Source: Spirosoma aureum
GTDB lineage: Bacteria > Bacteroidota > Bacteroidia > Cytophagales > Spirosomataceae
Direction of reading: 5' to 3'
DNA length: 64,000 nt
Assembly (NCBI RefSeq): GCF_011604685.1
Contig: NZ_CP050063.1
Location: 1,758,501-1,822,500 of the forward strand
Below, piece after piece: positions 9,688 through 18,067 of the stretch (positions are counted from its first letter, which is position 1; every line of letters begins with the position of its first letter). A program made the position numbers and the translations under genes. The notes below the pieces were generated by a model. The model saw nothing but the letters and a program-made list of their open reading frames with translations. It did not search any database and had not been told where the DNA came from.

Positions 9688-9706
9688 ACGCCCGGTAATC
9701 GGGCGT
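9688..9706 (-). other. Small hairpin between fecR and susC (locus 1)
   Basis: Seven-base arms ACGCCCG/CGGGCGT with a five-base loop. It lies in the fecR-susC gap, the same relative position as the stronger hairpin of the second glycan locus. No U-tract follows on the minus strand, so a terminator role is uncertain. Confidence 0.35.
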
Positions 9707-9829
9707 AGGTTTAGCGACTCCTGGGACAATACCGGAGCCAGTAATGTTGGCGCATTGCTGGTTCCTCTTCGGCTTTATTCTACTGCATAGGTCTTTTTCT
9801 GGTTTTTAATATTCTAATAGTCATGTAGT

Positions 9830-10963
9830 TTAAGGCTGGCAGCCGGGCCCGGAAACGGCAATGGCTAATTGCTGCATCTGGTACTCAGCTTCAATACTTT
9901 TACAGATAATCGTTAGCTTTTCGGATAGCGATTCGTCGGTTAAATCGGCTGTAAGCCGGCAGTTGCCCAGCACATTTTTATCGTACCTGATCGTCACTCC
10001 ATACACTTTTTCCAGTTCGTGGAATACGTCGCTGACCGGCGTTGCATTGAAGATGAAATTGGTTGAACTGGTTGACAATCCTTTTGGAAAAACGGGTGTC
10101 GCAGCAACCACATCCCGGGTGCGAATAAGCCGGGCCTGCTGACGGGCAAAAACGATTTGCTGGTTATGAGTCAGTACGATTCCATCCAGCGAAGGCGTAC
10201 TGACTTTTTGCAGCTGTTGCCTATCCGTCTGCGGAAAAACGGCGACGCGGCCCGACCGAACCGTAACCACCACATCTTTATCGTCGGCGAAGGCCCGAAT
10301 GGTAAAACTGGTGCCTAATACTTTTGTCAGTAAGCCATTCGCGTGCACCAGAAAAGGGCGTGATGGGTCTTTGGCCACTTCAAAATAGGCTTCACCAATC
10401 AGATAGACCGCCCGATTGGGACCGTTAAATTTTTTAGAAAACGTAACTTGACTGCCTTTCTGAAGAATAATCGTACTGCCATCTGGCAGCGCAATCAGGC
10501 GGGGCCTATCGGTGTCGTTCGTTTGCTCGATGAGCGACTGATCCAACTGTGCTAACTCGTGAAAGCGTTCCTGATCGTTGCCCGCATTGTGAACGCGTAG
10601 CCACCACCAACCGAGGCTCATCATAATAGCGATGGATGCCGCAATGGCTATCCAATTGCGCCAATTCCGACGGAAGATCTTTGTGAACGGGTTCGTTGAG
10701 GGCTGATGTGACAACTCAATTTGATCCCGAATCGCTGCCCAAAGTCGTTCTTCGTCGTCGCCCTTAATTGGATGCGCGAGCGTTGATGTAGCGTCGGTAA
10801 TTTGTTTAACCAGTTCAATCGCCTGTTGTATGGCTTCTGCTTTTTCGGGGTATTCGGCCAGATAGGACTCCCAGTAAAGCGTTGACGCTTCATCAGGATT
10901 CTTTACCCATTGCCGAAAATAGGAGTCAGCAACAAAGTCTTCACAGCGAGAGAGTTGGGTCAT
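9830..10963 (-). CDS. FecR-type anti-sigma / signal relay protein
   Basis: Inner-membrane protein that carries the signal from the STN domain of SusC to the ECF sigma factor. It has 377 residues: a cytosolic N-terminus (about 1-98) that binds sigma, one membrane helix (about 104-122, WIAIAASIAIMMSLGWWWL), the FecR periplasmic domain (about 155-260, with LPDGSTIILQKGS and VYLIGEAYFEVAKD), and a C-terminal DUF4974 domain (about 300-370, ending in a paired Cys context CKSIEAEYQ). It follows its sigma gene after about 110 bases and precedes susC. The architecture is standard for Bacteroidetes glycan loci. Confidence 0.94.
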   Translation of the reverse strand: MTQLSRCEDFVADSYFRQWVKNPDEASTLYWESYLAEYPEKAEAIQQAIELVKQITDATSTLAHPIKGDDEERLWAAIRDQIELSHQPSTNPFTKIFRRNWRNWIAIAASIAIMMSLGWWWLRVHNAGNDQERFHELAQLDQSLIEQTNDTDRPRLIALPDGSTIILQKGSQVTFSKKFNGPNRAVYLIGEAYFEVAKDPSRPFLVHANGLLTKVLGTSFTIRAFADDKDVVVTVRSGRVAVFPQTDRQQLQKVSTPSLDGIVLTHNQQIVFARQQARLIRTRDVVAATPVFPKGLSTSSTNFIFNATPVSDVFHELEKVYGVTIRYDKNVLGNCRLTADLTDESLSEKLTIICKSIEAEYQMQQLAIAVSGPGCQP

Positions 10964-11074
10964 AATACACGCGTTCGTCTAGATGTAATAGTCGAGAGGG
11001 CGTGGTTTTAACTCATCTTTTTTGAAATTTTTTAAAAACTTTTCGATTCTTCGTGAAAAAACTGGGAATAGAGC

Positions 11075-11674
11075 CTACAAAAAAAGTCCAATCAGTATAA
11101 GTGCAGTTGGGTGGCTGGTAAATAAATCCCGCAGACAGATGATCGCCCGATTCAGGTGATTGATAACGGACTGATGGTTGATGCCCATAATGCCTGCAAT
11201 CTCATCATTACTGAAGTCGTGATAGAAGGCGAGCGTAATAGCTTCCCGCTGGCGACTAGGCAGTTTTACGATGGCTTTTTGAAGACGGGCCGACTGGTCG
11301 TTGTTTGTTTCCTGTTGCGTAATCAGAAATTCAATGGATGGTGAAAGTAGCTGGTCATCGGCTATCACATCTTCACCGTCAGTAGCCAGGAGTGGTGCAT
11401 TCATCCGTATTTTTGACAGCTTGTTGCGCACAATCCGGAAGAGGTAATATTTGATCGTATGCAAATCACGCAGGGTGCTCCGGCGAGTCCAGATCTCCAG
11501 AAAAACGTCCTGCACAACGTCGTTGATCAGGTCATGATCGCTGCACAGACGTTTGCCATATGCCAGTAATAAAGACGAGTGCGTTCGGTAAATATGCTCA
11601 AAAGCCTCGATGTCTCCCTGTTGAAAGGCATTCCAAAGACCGGAGTCATCGTCGAATATCCTGCTTGTAGGCAT
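11075..11674 (-). CDS. ECF sigma factor of glycan locus 1
   Basis: Sigma factor of the Bacteroidetes FecI-like group, expected to activate the susC-susD-GH92 genes once FecR signals. The ATG at 11674 gives 199 residues; two codons upstream the frame has only a TTG. Region 2 lies at about 20-90 (DVVQDVFLEIWTRRSTLRD; YYLFRIVRNKLSKIR). Region 4 is at about 135-185 (LPSRQREAITLAFYHDFS, then a helix-turn-helix EIAGIMGINHQSVINHLNR). A TAnnTTTG box at 11713-11720 is well placed to drive it. The C-terminus TALILIGLFL is unusually hydrophobic for a sigma factor, but short. Confidence 0.93.
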   Translation of the reverse strand: MPTSRIFDDDSGLWNAFQQGDIEAFEHIYRTHSSLLLAYGKRLCSDHDLINDVVQDVFLEIWTRRSTLRDLHTIKYYLFRIVRNKLSKIRMNAPLLATDGEDVIADDQLLSPSIEFLITQQETNNDQSARLQKAIVKLPSRQREAITLAFYHDFSNDEIAGIMGINHQSVINHLNRAIICLRDLFTSHPTALILIGLFL

Positions 11675-11712
11675 GGCCAATGCTATCGTTGAGTAGGCTA
11701 AGAATAAGAGTG

Positions 11713-11720
11713 CAAATTTA
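11713..11720 (-). promoter_or_regulatory. Putative -7 box (TAAATTTG) for the locus 1 sigma gene
   Basis: Exact TAnnTTTG match on the minus strand, about 39 bases upstream of the ATG at 11674. No clear -33 TTTG is seen at the usual spacing. It supports the start at 11674. Confidence 0.42.
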
Positions 11721-11810
11721 GGGAACCCTGTAATAAAAAAAGTATTTTTTGTGATTAGACGGTCTCTATACCGGCAATATACAAGCCCTCATGAGCGGAA
11801 TTCAACGCTC

Positions 11811-11818
11811 TATTTTTG
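11811..11818 (+). promoter_or_regulatory. Putative -7 box (TATTTTTG) for the GntP-type permease
   Basis: Exact TAnnTTTG match about 100 bases upstream of the permease ATG, giving a leader of roughly 95 bases. The matching -33 element is not evident. Confidence 0.35.
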
Positions 11819-11919
11819 TGTAGTTGAGAAGCGAATTGTTCTTCTAAAAGCGACTATTCTACTGTACGACAAGAGTCTGTCAGGATAGTAAATCTGGTTT
11901 AAGCTGGTCTTTCCCCACT

Positions 11920-13236
11920 ATGCCCCTGCTGATCACAACCCTCGCCATCCTTGTTCTGATTGCTCTGATTTCGTACGTACGTTTACATACTTTCCTGTCT
12001 TTTCTGGTGGTGTCGATGGGCGTCGGCCTGGCGCTGGGAATGCAGCCACTCCCCATTCTGGAGTCGATTCAGAAGGGAATAGGTGGGACACTTGGCTCTA
12101 TTCTGGGGATTATTGCGCTGGGGGCTATGTTGGGAAAACTCGTTGCAACAAGTGGTGCCGCTCAGCAGATTGCCGTCACAATGATGTCGCTGGTTGGCAC
12201 AAAACATGCCCGCTGGGCCTTTATGGTTACAGGCTTTATTGTTGGCCTACCGCTATTTTACTCGGTTGGTTTTATGTTGCTGACTCCGTTGGTCATTACA
12301 GTTGCTTATCGATACAAACTGCCAGCGCTTTACATCGGCTTGCCAATGCTGGCTTCGCTGTCGGTTACGCAGGGATACTTACCTCCCCATCCGGCTCCAC
12401 TGGCAATTCTTAAACAGTTCAATGCCGATATGGGATTGACGCTCTTTTACGGAATCATTGTTTCCATACCGGCTATTCTGGTTTCTGGTGCCTTGTTTGG
12501 GTCGACGCTTAGACGTTACACAACGCTGCCCAACAAAGCGTTTATGGCCGCTGAACTGACCGATGAACAGATGCCCTCAGTAACGGCCAGTTTCCTGACG
12601 GTTTTACTGCCGATTCTGCTAATTGGTTTGAGCACCGTTTTTAGTCCTTTTCTTCCCGAGGGTTCCCTGAGTAAGCAAGTGTTGATGACACTTGGCGAAC
12701 CGACTGTGAGTATGCTGCTTTCGGTGCTGGTTGCGATTGGTACGCTGGGTATGCAGCGAGGTAAATCAATGCTGGAAATTACGACGCTTCTGGCCGATTC
12801 GGTGAAAGAAATAGCGATGCTCTTGCTGATTTTTGGCGGAGCTGGCGCGCTCAAACAGGTTCTGACAGATGGTGGTGTGAGCCAGAATATCGCCGATCTG
12901 ATGCAGCATTCGACCCTACATCCGTATGTACTGGCCTGGAGCATGGCTGCGATCATTCGGGTGTGCGTTGGCTCATCAACCGTATCGGGCATTACAACCG
13001 CCGGATTTATGGCACCCCTATTGAAAGCATCCGGAGTTGAACCTAACCTGATGGTACTGAGCATTGGCGCCGGAAGTATGATGTTTTCGCACGTTAACGA
13101 TACGGGTTTCTGGTTGTTTCGCGAATATTTTCAATTGTCAATGGCCGATACGTTGAAAACCTGGTCGGTCATGGAAACGCTGGTATCGGTGGCCGGATTG
13201 GCGGGCGTAATGGCACTAAGTCTGTTTATTCACTAG
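11920..13236 (+). CDS. GntP-family gluconate/organic-acid:H+ symporter
   Basis: Inner-membrane permease of 438 residues with about 12 hydrophobic helices. Members of this family take up gluconate, fructuronate or other sugar acids with protons. Family traits are the start LLITTLAILVLIALIS, the repeated Gly-rich helices (GIGGTLGSILGIIALGAMLG), the segment SVTQGYLPPHPAPLAI, and the C-terminal SIGAGSMMFSHVNDTGFW block. It is transcribed alone and diverges from the sigma gene of glycan locus 1. No gluconate kinase or sugar-acid dehydratase lies nearby, so the substrate cannot be fixed from context. It could be functionally tied to the glycan locus, but nothing in the sequence shows that. Confidence 0.92.
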   Translation: MPLLITTLAILVLIALISYVRLHTFLSFLVVSMGVGLALGMQPLPILESIQKGIGGTLGSILGIIALGAMLGKLVATSGAAQQIAVTMMSLVGTKHARWAFMVTGFIVGLPLFYSVGFMLLTPLVITVAYRYKLPALYIGLPMLASLSVTQGYLPPHPAPLAILKQFNADMGLTLFYGIIVSIPAILVSGALFGSTLRRYTTLPNKAFMAAELTDEQMPSVTASFLTVLLPILLIGLSTVFSPFLPEGSLSKQVLMTLGEPTVSMLLSVLVAIGTLGMQRGKSMLEITTLLADSVKEIAMLLLIFGGAGALKQVLTDGGVSQNIADLMQHSTLHPYVLAWSMAAIIRVCVGSSTVSGITTAGFMAPLLKASGVEPNLMVLSIGAGSMMFSHVNDTGFWLFREYFQLSMADTLKTWSVMETLVSVAGLAGVMALSLFIH

Positions 13237-13274
13237 ATAATGAGTTAACGACCTTTGGATAAAGGAGCAAGACT

Positions 13275-13299
13275 GTTTTTAAAATAATTTTTTAAAAAC
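13275..13299. promoter_or_regulatory. AT-rich inverted repeat upstream of tetR, candidate operator
   Basis: Perfect 10-base arms GTTTTTAAAA/TTTTAAAAAC separated by five bases, about 100 bases upstream of the TetR start. A similar T5A5-type palindrome sits before tolC (14043-14058). Two related symmetric sites flanking a TetR gene are what an autoregulated repressor would leave, but AT-rich sequence makes palindromes by chance. Confidence 0.4.
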
Positions 13300-13399
13300 A
13301 TTTTTAATTGCTGACCTTTGTACTGGCAAGGCCATCAAGCCTGCAAAAAAATCAAGCTTTATAGCCCTTTCTGAGCAGTAATCAGGAAGGCCAGACTGT

Positions 13400-14023
13400 A
13401 TGGAGAAATCGGCCAATAACGCGCTGGACGGCACAACGGAAGAACGGATCAAGGAAGTGGCCCGTAAGATGTTTACGCAAAAGGGGTATGCCGCCACTCG
13501 TGTGAAAGATATTGCGGAGGAAGCCGGAATGAACATTGCGCTGCTCAATTACTACTTCCGGAGCAAAGAGAAACTGTTCGACATCATTATGGCGGAGAAT
13601 ATCCAGCAGATTGCAGGCTCCATTAAGCAGATTATGATGGATCCGAAAACGTCACTCAGCGAGAAAGTACAGAAGATCGTTACGTTTTATATTGACCTGT
13701 TTACGAATGAGCCCGAACTGCCGCTGTTTGTTTTCCGGGAAGTAACAGCGAATCCTGACAAACTGGTTGATATTGTGGGTAGAAAGCAGATCATACAGTC
13801 GTATTTTTTTAAGCAGTTACAGGCTGAACTGGATGCGCATGAAATCAGTATGCATCCAATGCAAATTATGATGAGCATCATGAGCCTGGTGGTAATGCCC
13901 TTTATTGCACGACCCCTGGTTCAGGTAATTGCCAATCAGGAACCGGCCGAGTTTTATGCCTTGATGCAGGAGCGTAAACGGTTGATACCCTTATGGATTA
14001 GCGCGATTTTAAAGGCCAGTTGA
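13400..14023 (+). CDS. TetR-family repressor of the efflux operon
   Basis: DNA-binding regulator of 207 residues. The N-terminal helix-turn-helix (about 12-58) reads KEVARKMFTQKGYAATRVKD and then IAEEAGMNIALLNYYFRSKE, a textbook TetR_N domain. The remaining helices (about 65-205) form the ligand and dimer domain. It is followed after 70 bases by tolC, hlyD and ABC genes on the same strand, the gene order of E. coli cecR-ybhGFSR, whose TetR regulator controls the transporter. The inducing compound is unknown. Confidence 0.93.
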   Translation: MEKSANNALDGTTEERIKEVARKMFTQKGYAATRVKDIAEEAGMNIALLNYYFRSKEKLFDIIMAENIQQIAGSIKQIMMDPKTSLSEKVQKIVTFYIDLFTNEPELPLFVFREVTANPDKLVDIVGRKQIIQSYFFKQLQAELDAHEISMHPMQIMMSIMSLVVMPFIARPLVQVIANQEPAEFYALMQERKRLIPLWISAILKAS

Positions 14024-14042
14024 ATTTTTTTTTGCTCAGGTG

Positions 14043-14058
14043 TTAAAAATATTTTTAA
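14043..14058. promoter_or_regulatory. Perfect 16-base palindrome before tolC, candidate TetR operator
   Basis: TTAAAAATATTTTTAA is fully self-complementary and lies 35 bases upstream of the tolC ATG, in the right place to block its promoter. It shares the TTTTTAAAA core with the repeat at 13275-13299. Confidence 0.42.
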
Positions 14059-14093
14059 AAATTAATTTTAAGTCAATTTGAACCGGCTTAATC

Positions 14094-15377
14094 ATGAAAA
14101 AGATAAGCATGTTGATAGGCTTGTTGACCATTTCGGTTGGCCTGATGGCTCAGGTGGGCCAGTCATTAACAATCGAGGATTGCTATACGCTGGCTAAACA
14201 GAACTATCCGCTCATTAAGCAGCGGGCGTTGATTCAGAAAACCAGCGCTTATTCGGTCGAGAATGCTGCGAAAGGATACCTGCCCCAACTGACGCTTTCG
14301 GGCCAGGCCACCTATCAAAACCAAACGGTTGATTTCTCCGAATCGGCACTGGGTGCTGTAATACCGCCCAATATTGCCCTGCCTAAAATCAGTAAGGATC
14401 AATATAAAGTCACCGGGCAGGTTGATCAGCTGATTTATGATGGTGGAGCGATCAGATACACCCAGGAGGCTCGCCGGACCGATGCTGCCATTCAGGAGCA
14501 AAATCTCGAGGTCAGTCTGTATGCGCTTCGGGAGCGGGTCAATCAATTGTTTTTTGGTATTGCCCTGATCGATGAGCAGCTCAAACAAACCGATTTACGA
14601 AAAGCCGATATTCAGAGTGGAGTCGATAAAACACAGGGCGCACTCACCAACGGAACTGCTTTCCGGAGTAGCCTGAATGAACTGAAAGCTGAGCTGATCC
14701 GGGCTGATCAGGCGACTACCGAACTGAAAGCCTCCCGGCGCGCCTACGTAACAATGCTGGGCGCTCTAATCAACCAGCCGCTGAACGACAGTACGGTATT
14801 TGTCAGGCCGCAGCCCATTACGCTTTCAGCTCAGGTAAACCGGCCGGAGCTAACGCTGTACGAAAATCAGAAACGGATTTATGACGTGCAGGAAAAGCAA
14901 TTACAGACCGCTTACCGCCCAAAAGTCAGTGCTTTTTTTCAGGAAAACTATGGCCGCCCGACTTTCAATTTCATCAATAATACCTTTGATTTCTTCTGGA
15001 TTGGGGGTATTCGGTTGAATTGGGCACTGAGTAGCTTCTATACCACGCACCGCAACGATGTGCAATTACTGGCAATCAATCGGCAAAACGTGGATATCCA
15101 ACGGGAAACGTTTCTGTTCAATACCAACCTGTCGATGGCTCAGCAGAGCTCGGACGTGCAGAAATACCAGGATTTGATCGCTCAGGACAATCAGATTATT
15201 GACTTGCGGGCTTCCGTTAAGAACTCGGCCAATGCCCAATTGCAAAATGGTGTCATTACGTCCCACGATTACATCAATCAGGTGAATGCCGAAAACGAAG
15301 CCCGGCAAAACCTTATTCTACACCAAATTCAGCTACTACGGGCTCAGTATACTCATAAAAACACGTCCGGAAATTAA
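14094..15377 (+). CDS. TolC-family outer-membrane efflux channel
   Basis: Outer-membrane factor of 427 residues that forms the exit duct of a tripartite exporter. A signal peptide (MKKISMLIGLLTISVGLMAQ) is followed by two OEP repeats (about 25-210 and 230-420) made of long amphipathic helices. The start of the mature chain, LTIEDCYTLAKQNYPLIKQ, is the usual TolC entry motif. Its stop lies 15 bases before the HlyD adaptor gene, so the two are cotranscribed. Confidence 0.93.
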   Translation: MKKISMLIGLLTISVGLMAQVGQSLTIEDCYTLAKQNYPLIKQRALIQKTSAYSVENAAKGYLPQLTLSGQATYQNQTVDFSESALGAVIPPNIALPKISKDQYKVTGQVDQLIYDGGAIRYTQEARRTDAAIQEQNLEVSLYALRERVNQLFFGIALIDEQLKQTDLRKADIQSGVDKTQGALTNGTAFRSSLNELKAELIRADQATTELKASRRAYVTMLGALINQPLNDSTVFVRPQPITLSAQVNRPELTLYENQKRIYDVQEKQLQTAYRPKVSAFFQENYGRPTFNFINNTFDFFWIGGIRLNWALSSFYTTHRNDVQLLAINRQNVDIQRETFLFNTNLSMAQQSSDVQKYQDLIAQDNQIIDLRASVKNSANAQLQNGVITSHDYINQVNAENEARQNLILHQIQLLRAQYTHKNTSGN

Positions 15378-15392
15378 ACCAGTGTCGAACTA

Positions 15393-16352
15393 ATGAAACC
15401 CTTTGCAATTCTAATTATTACAACGGCCATCGGGCTGGCATCATGTCAGAACAACGAGCCTGATTATGATGCATCCGGCAATTTTGAGGCTGATGAGATT
15501 ATCGTGTCCTCCCAGCAGAACGGCCAGATTTTAACGTTTTCGCCTAATGAAGGCGATGTACTGAAAGCCGGTCAAACAGTTGGTCAGATTGATGTGACCT
15601 CCGCCAAACTTCAGAAAGAGCAGGTGCAGGCATCGATGCAGGCGCTGCGGGAGCGAACTACCAGTGTGCGGCCACAGGTCGAGCTAACCCAGCGGCAGCT
15701 CGCTGTTCAGGAAGCCCAGCTAAAGCAACTGGTGCACGAGCGAACACGAACCGAAAATCTGATCAAAGCGGATGCAGCTACCCAAAAGCAGTTAGACGAC
15801 CTCAATGCCCAGATCGATCAGTTACAAAAACAGCTGGACGTAACCCGCCAGCAAATCAGGGTCGCCGAAACCAATAATGCGTCGCAAAACCGGGGCGTTT
15901 TGAGCGAACAGGGTTCTCTGGCAAAGGCCGCCGAACAATATGAAGTACAGGTGCAGAAAGGTCAGATTATTAATCCAGTGAAAGGGACGATACTGACCAA
16001 ATATGCCTTTGCGGGCGAAATGGCCACGTTGGGTAAGCCGTTATACCGGATTGCCAACACCGACACCCTTAACCTTCGGGCCTACATTACGGGTACGCAA
16101 CTCCCAAAGGTGAAGGTCGATCAGCCGGTTACGGTACGGATCGATAATGGCGAAAAAGGATTTAAAGAATATCCGGGTACAATTTCCTGGATTTCAACCA
16201 AATCGGAGTTTACGCCCAAGACAATTCAGACGAAGGATGAACGGGCCAATCTGGTTTATGCTACCAAAATACGGGTCAAAAATGACGGTTACCTCAAAAT
16301 CGGTATGTATGGCGAAGTGATTCTGGATTCGAATAAACCCAAAACGAACTGA
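15393..16352 (+). CDS. HlyD-family periplasmic adaptor (YbhG-like)
   Basis: Membrane-fusion protein of 319 residues joining the inner-membrane ABC transporter to the TolC duct. The N-terminus is a lipoprotein signal with Cys at residue 18 (TTAIGLASC). Then come a biotinyl-lipoyl half-domain (about 30-65), a long coiled-coil hairpin (about 70-185, rich in Gln/Glu/Arg), and the second lipoyl and beta-barrel part (about 190-310, GTILTKYAFAGEMATLGKPL). Short length and gene order match YbhG. The downstream ABC gene begins six bases after its stop. Confidence 0.92.
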   Translation: MKPFAILIITTAIGLASCQNNEPDYDASGNFEADEIIVSSQQNGQILTFSPNEGDVLKAGQTVGQIDVTSAKLQKEQVQASMQALRERTTSVRPQVELTQRQLAVQEAQLKQLVHERTRTENLIKADAATQKQLDDLNAQIDQLQKQLDVTRQQIRVAETNNASQNRGVLSEQGSLAKAAEQYEVQVQKGQIINPVKGTILTKYAFAGEMATLGKPLYRIANTDTLNLRAYITGTQLPKVKVDQPVTVRIDNGEKGFKEYPGTISWISTKSEFTPKTIQTKDERANLVYATKIRVKNDGYLKIGMYGEVILDSNKPKTN

Positions 16353-16358
16353 GTAATC

Positions 16359-17285
16359 ATGGGGGGCGTGACGCTGATGAATCTGACAAAAACCTACGAC
16401 AGCGGGAAAGTTCTGGCCGTTGATGAGGTTTCTTTTTCAGTAGAGCCGGGCGAACTTTTCGGATTGATCGGGCCCGATGGAGCCGGGAAAACCAGCATTT
16501 TTCGTATTCTGACAACGGTACTGCTGGCCGATAAAGGCACCGCAACCGTCGATGGGTACGATGTTGTGAAGGACTACCAGGCTATCCGGAACACCGTTGG
16601 CTACATGCCGGGACGTTTTTCGCTCTATCAGGACTTAACCGTTGAAGAAAACCTGACTTTTTTTGCGACCCTGTTCGGCACAACCATTCAGAAAAACTAC
16701 GCCCTGATCAAAGACATTTACGAACAAATCGAACCGTTTAAAAAGCGCCGGGCAGGTAAGCTTTCGGGCGGAATGAAGCAGAAACTGGCTCTCTGCTGCG
16801 CACTGATCCATAAACCCACGGTCCTGTTTCTGGATGAACCGACGACCGGCGTAGATGTGGTTTCCCGCAAAGAATTCTGGGATATGCTGAAGCGTCTGAA
16901 ACAACAGGGCATTACCATTCTGGTGTCAACGCCCTATATGGACGAAGCGACGCTTTGCGAACGAATTGCGCTGATTCAAACGGGTAAAATACTATCCATC
17001 GACACACCGGAAAACGTGATAAATTCTTATCCGGGGCAGCTATTCGCCGTTAAAGCAGATTCTATTCATCAGCTGTTGAACGACATCCGGCAGAATAGCT
17101 CAATACGAAGCAGTTACGCCTTTGGTGAGTATCTACACGTATCCTTCAGACAGGATAACGGCCAGAATGCGCAAACGTTGCTTCAATATCTTGAGCAAAA
17201 AAAGCATACCGGCATTGAGGTGAAACCCATCAGGCCCACCATTGAAGACCGATTCATCGAACTCATGACGAAACAGGCCGATTAA
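16359..17285 (+). CDS. ABC transporter ATPase, first NBD of the efflux system
   Basis: Nucleotide-binding subunit of 308 residues. Walker A is GPDGAGKT (about 38-45), the signature is LSGGMKQ (about 135), Walker B is VLFLDEPTTGVD (about 158), and the switch region is STPYMDEA. It corresponds to the N-terminal half of E. coli YbhF, which is one fused polypeptide there. After residue 220 a domain typical of DrrA-like ATPases follows. It lies in the tetR-tolC-hlyD-ABC operon and would pair with the next ATPase. All catalytic motifs look intact. Confidence 0.94.
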   Translation: MGGVTLMNLTKTYDSGKVLAVDEVSFSVEPGELFGLIGPDGAGKTSIFRILTTVLLADKGTATVDGYDVVKDYQAIRNTVGYMPGRFSLYQDLTVEENLTFFATLFGTTIQKNYALIKDIYEQIEPFKKRRAGKLSGGMKQKLALCCALIHKPTVLFLDEPTTGVDVVSRKEFWDMLKRLKQQGITILVSTPYMDEATLCERIALIQTGKILSIDTPENVINSYPGQLFAVKADSIHQLLNDIRQNSSIRSSYAFGEYLHVSFRQDNGQNAQTLLQYLEQKKHTGIEVKPIRPTIEDRFIELMTKQAD

Positions 17286-17296
17286 CCACTACTGGT

Positions 17297-18049
17297 ATGA
17301 ACGCAACGAATCAGAAAGCCATTTCCTGTCATGAATTGTCGAAGCAATTCGGCGATTTTGTGGCGGTCAACAAGATTTCCTTCGATGTAGAAATCGGTGA
17401 AATATTCGGCTTTTTAGGTGCCAATGGCGCTGGTAAAACCACGGCCATGCGGATGCTTTGTGGCCTGTCGTTTCCTACTTCCGGGCAGGCTACGGTCGCG
17501 GGTTTCGATGTTTACAAGCAGCAGGAGTCGATCAAGAAAAACATTGGCTACATGAGTCAGAAGTTTTCGCTCTATGAAAACCTGTCCATCCTGGAAAATA
17601 TCGAATTTTTCGGGGGCGTATATGGCCTGTCGGACAAAGACCTGAAAACGAAAAGCGACGAACTGGTCAGTACGCTGGGGCTTGAACACGAAGCCAAAAA
17701 GATGGTTGGGAGCCTCCCGCTGGGCTGGAAACAAAAGCTCGCGTTCTCGGTCGCCATCATTCATGAGCCCAAAATTGTGTTTCTGGACGAACCGACCGGC
17801 GGAGTTGATCCCGTTACGCGTCGGCAATTCTGGGATCTGATCTACGATGCTTCCGATCGGGGCATCACCATTTTCGTGACAACGCACTACATGGACGAAG
17901 CCGAATACTGTAACCGGATTTCGATCATGGTCGATGGTAAAATCGACGCGCTGGATTCGCCGGGAAATCTGAAAAAACAGTTTGCCACCGATTCAATGGA
18001 TGATGTTTTCTACCAGTTGGCTCGGGGTGCCAAACGTTCTGCGGATTAA
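17297..18049 (+). CDS. ABC transporter ATPase, second NBD with altered signature
   Basis: Second ATPase, 250 residues, 11 bases after the first. Walker A GANGAGKT (about 42-49), Walker B IVFLDEPTGGVD and the switch TTHYMDEAEY are intact. The signature is changed from LSGGQ to LPLGWKQ (about 138). I recall the same change in the C-terminal half of YbhF-type fused ATPases, so this is probably a family trait rather than decay. Together with the previous gene it makes an asymmetric pair in which one ATP site lacks the canonical signature. Confidence 0.93.
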   Translation: MNATNQKAISCHELSKQFGDFVAVNKISFDVEIGEIFGFLGANGAGKTTAMRMLCGLSFPTSGQATVAGFDVYKQQESIKKNIGYMSQKFSLYENLSILENIEFFGGVYGLSDKDLKTKSDELVSTLGLEHEAKKMVGSLPLGWKQKLAFSVAIIHEPKIVFLDEPTGGVDPVTRRQFWDLIYDASDRGITIFVTTHYMDEAEYCNRISIMVDGKIDALDSPGNLKKQFATDSMDDVFYQLARGAKRSAD

Positions 18050-18067
18050 GTTCAACCAACTACGGGC

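Noticed and set aside
9688..9706. A terminator call for the hairpin between fecR and susC in locus 1
   Set aside because: The stem is only seven bases and no U-tract follows on the minus strand, so it is recorded as a hairpin only.
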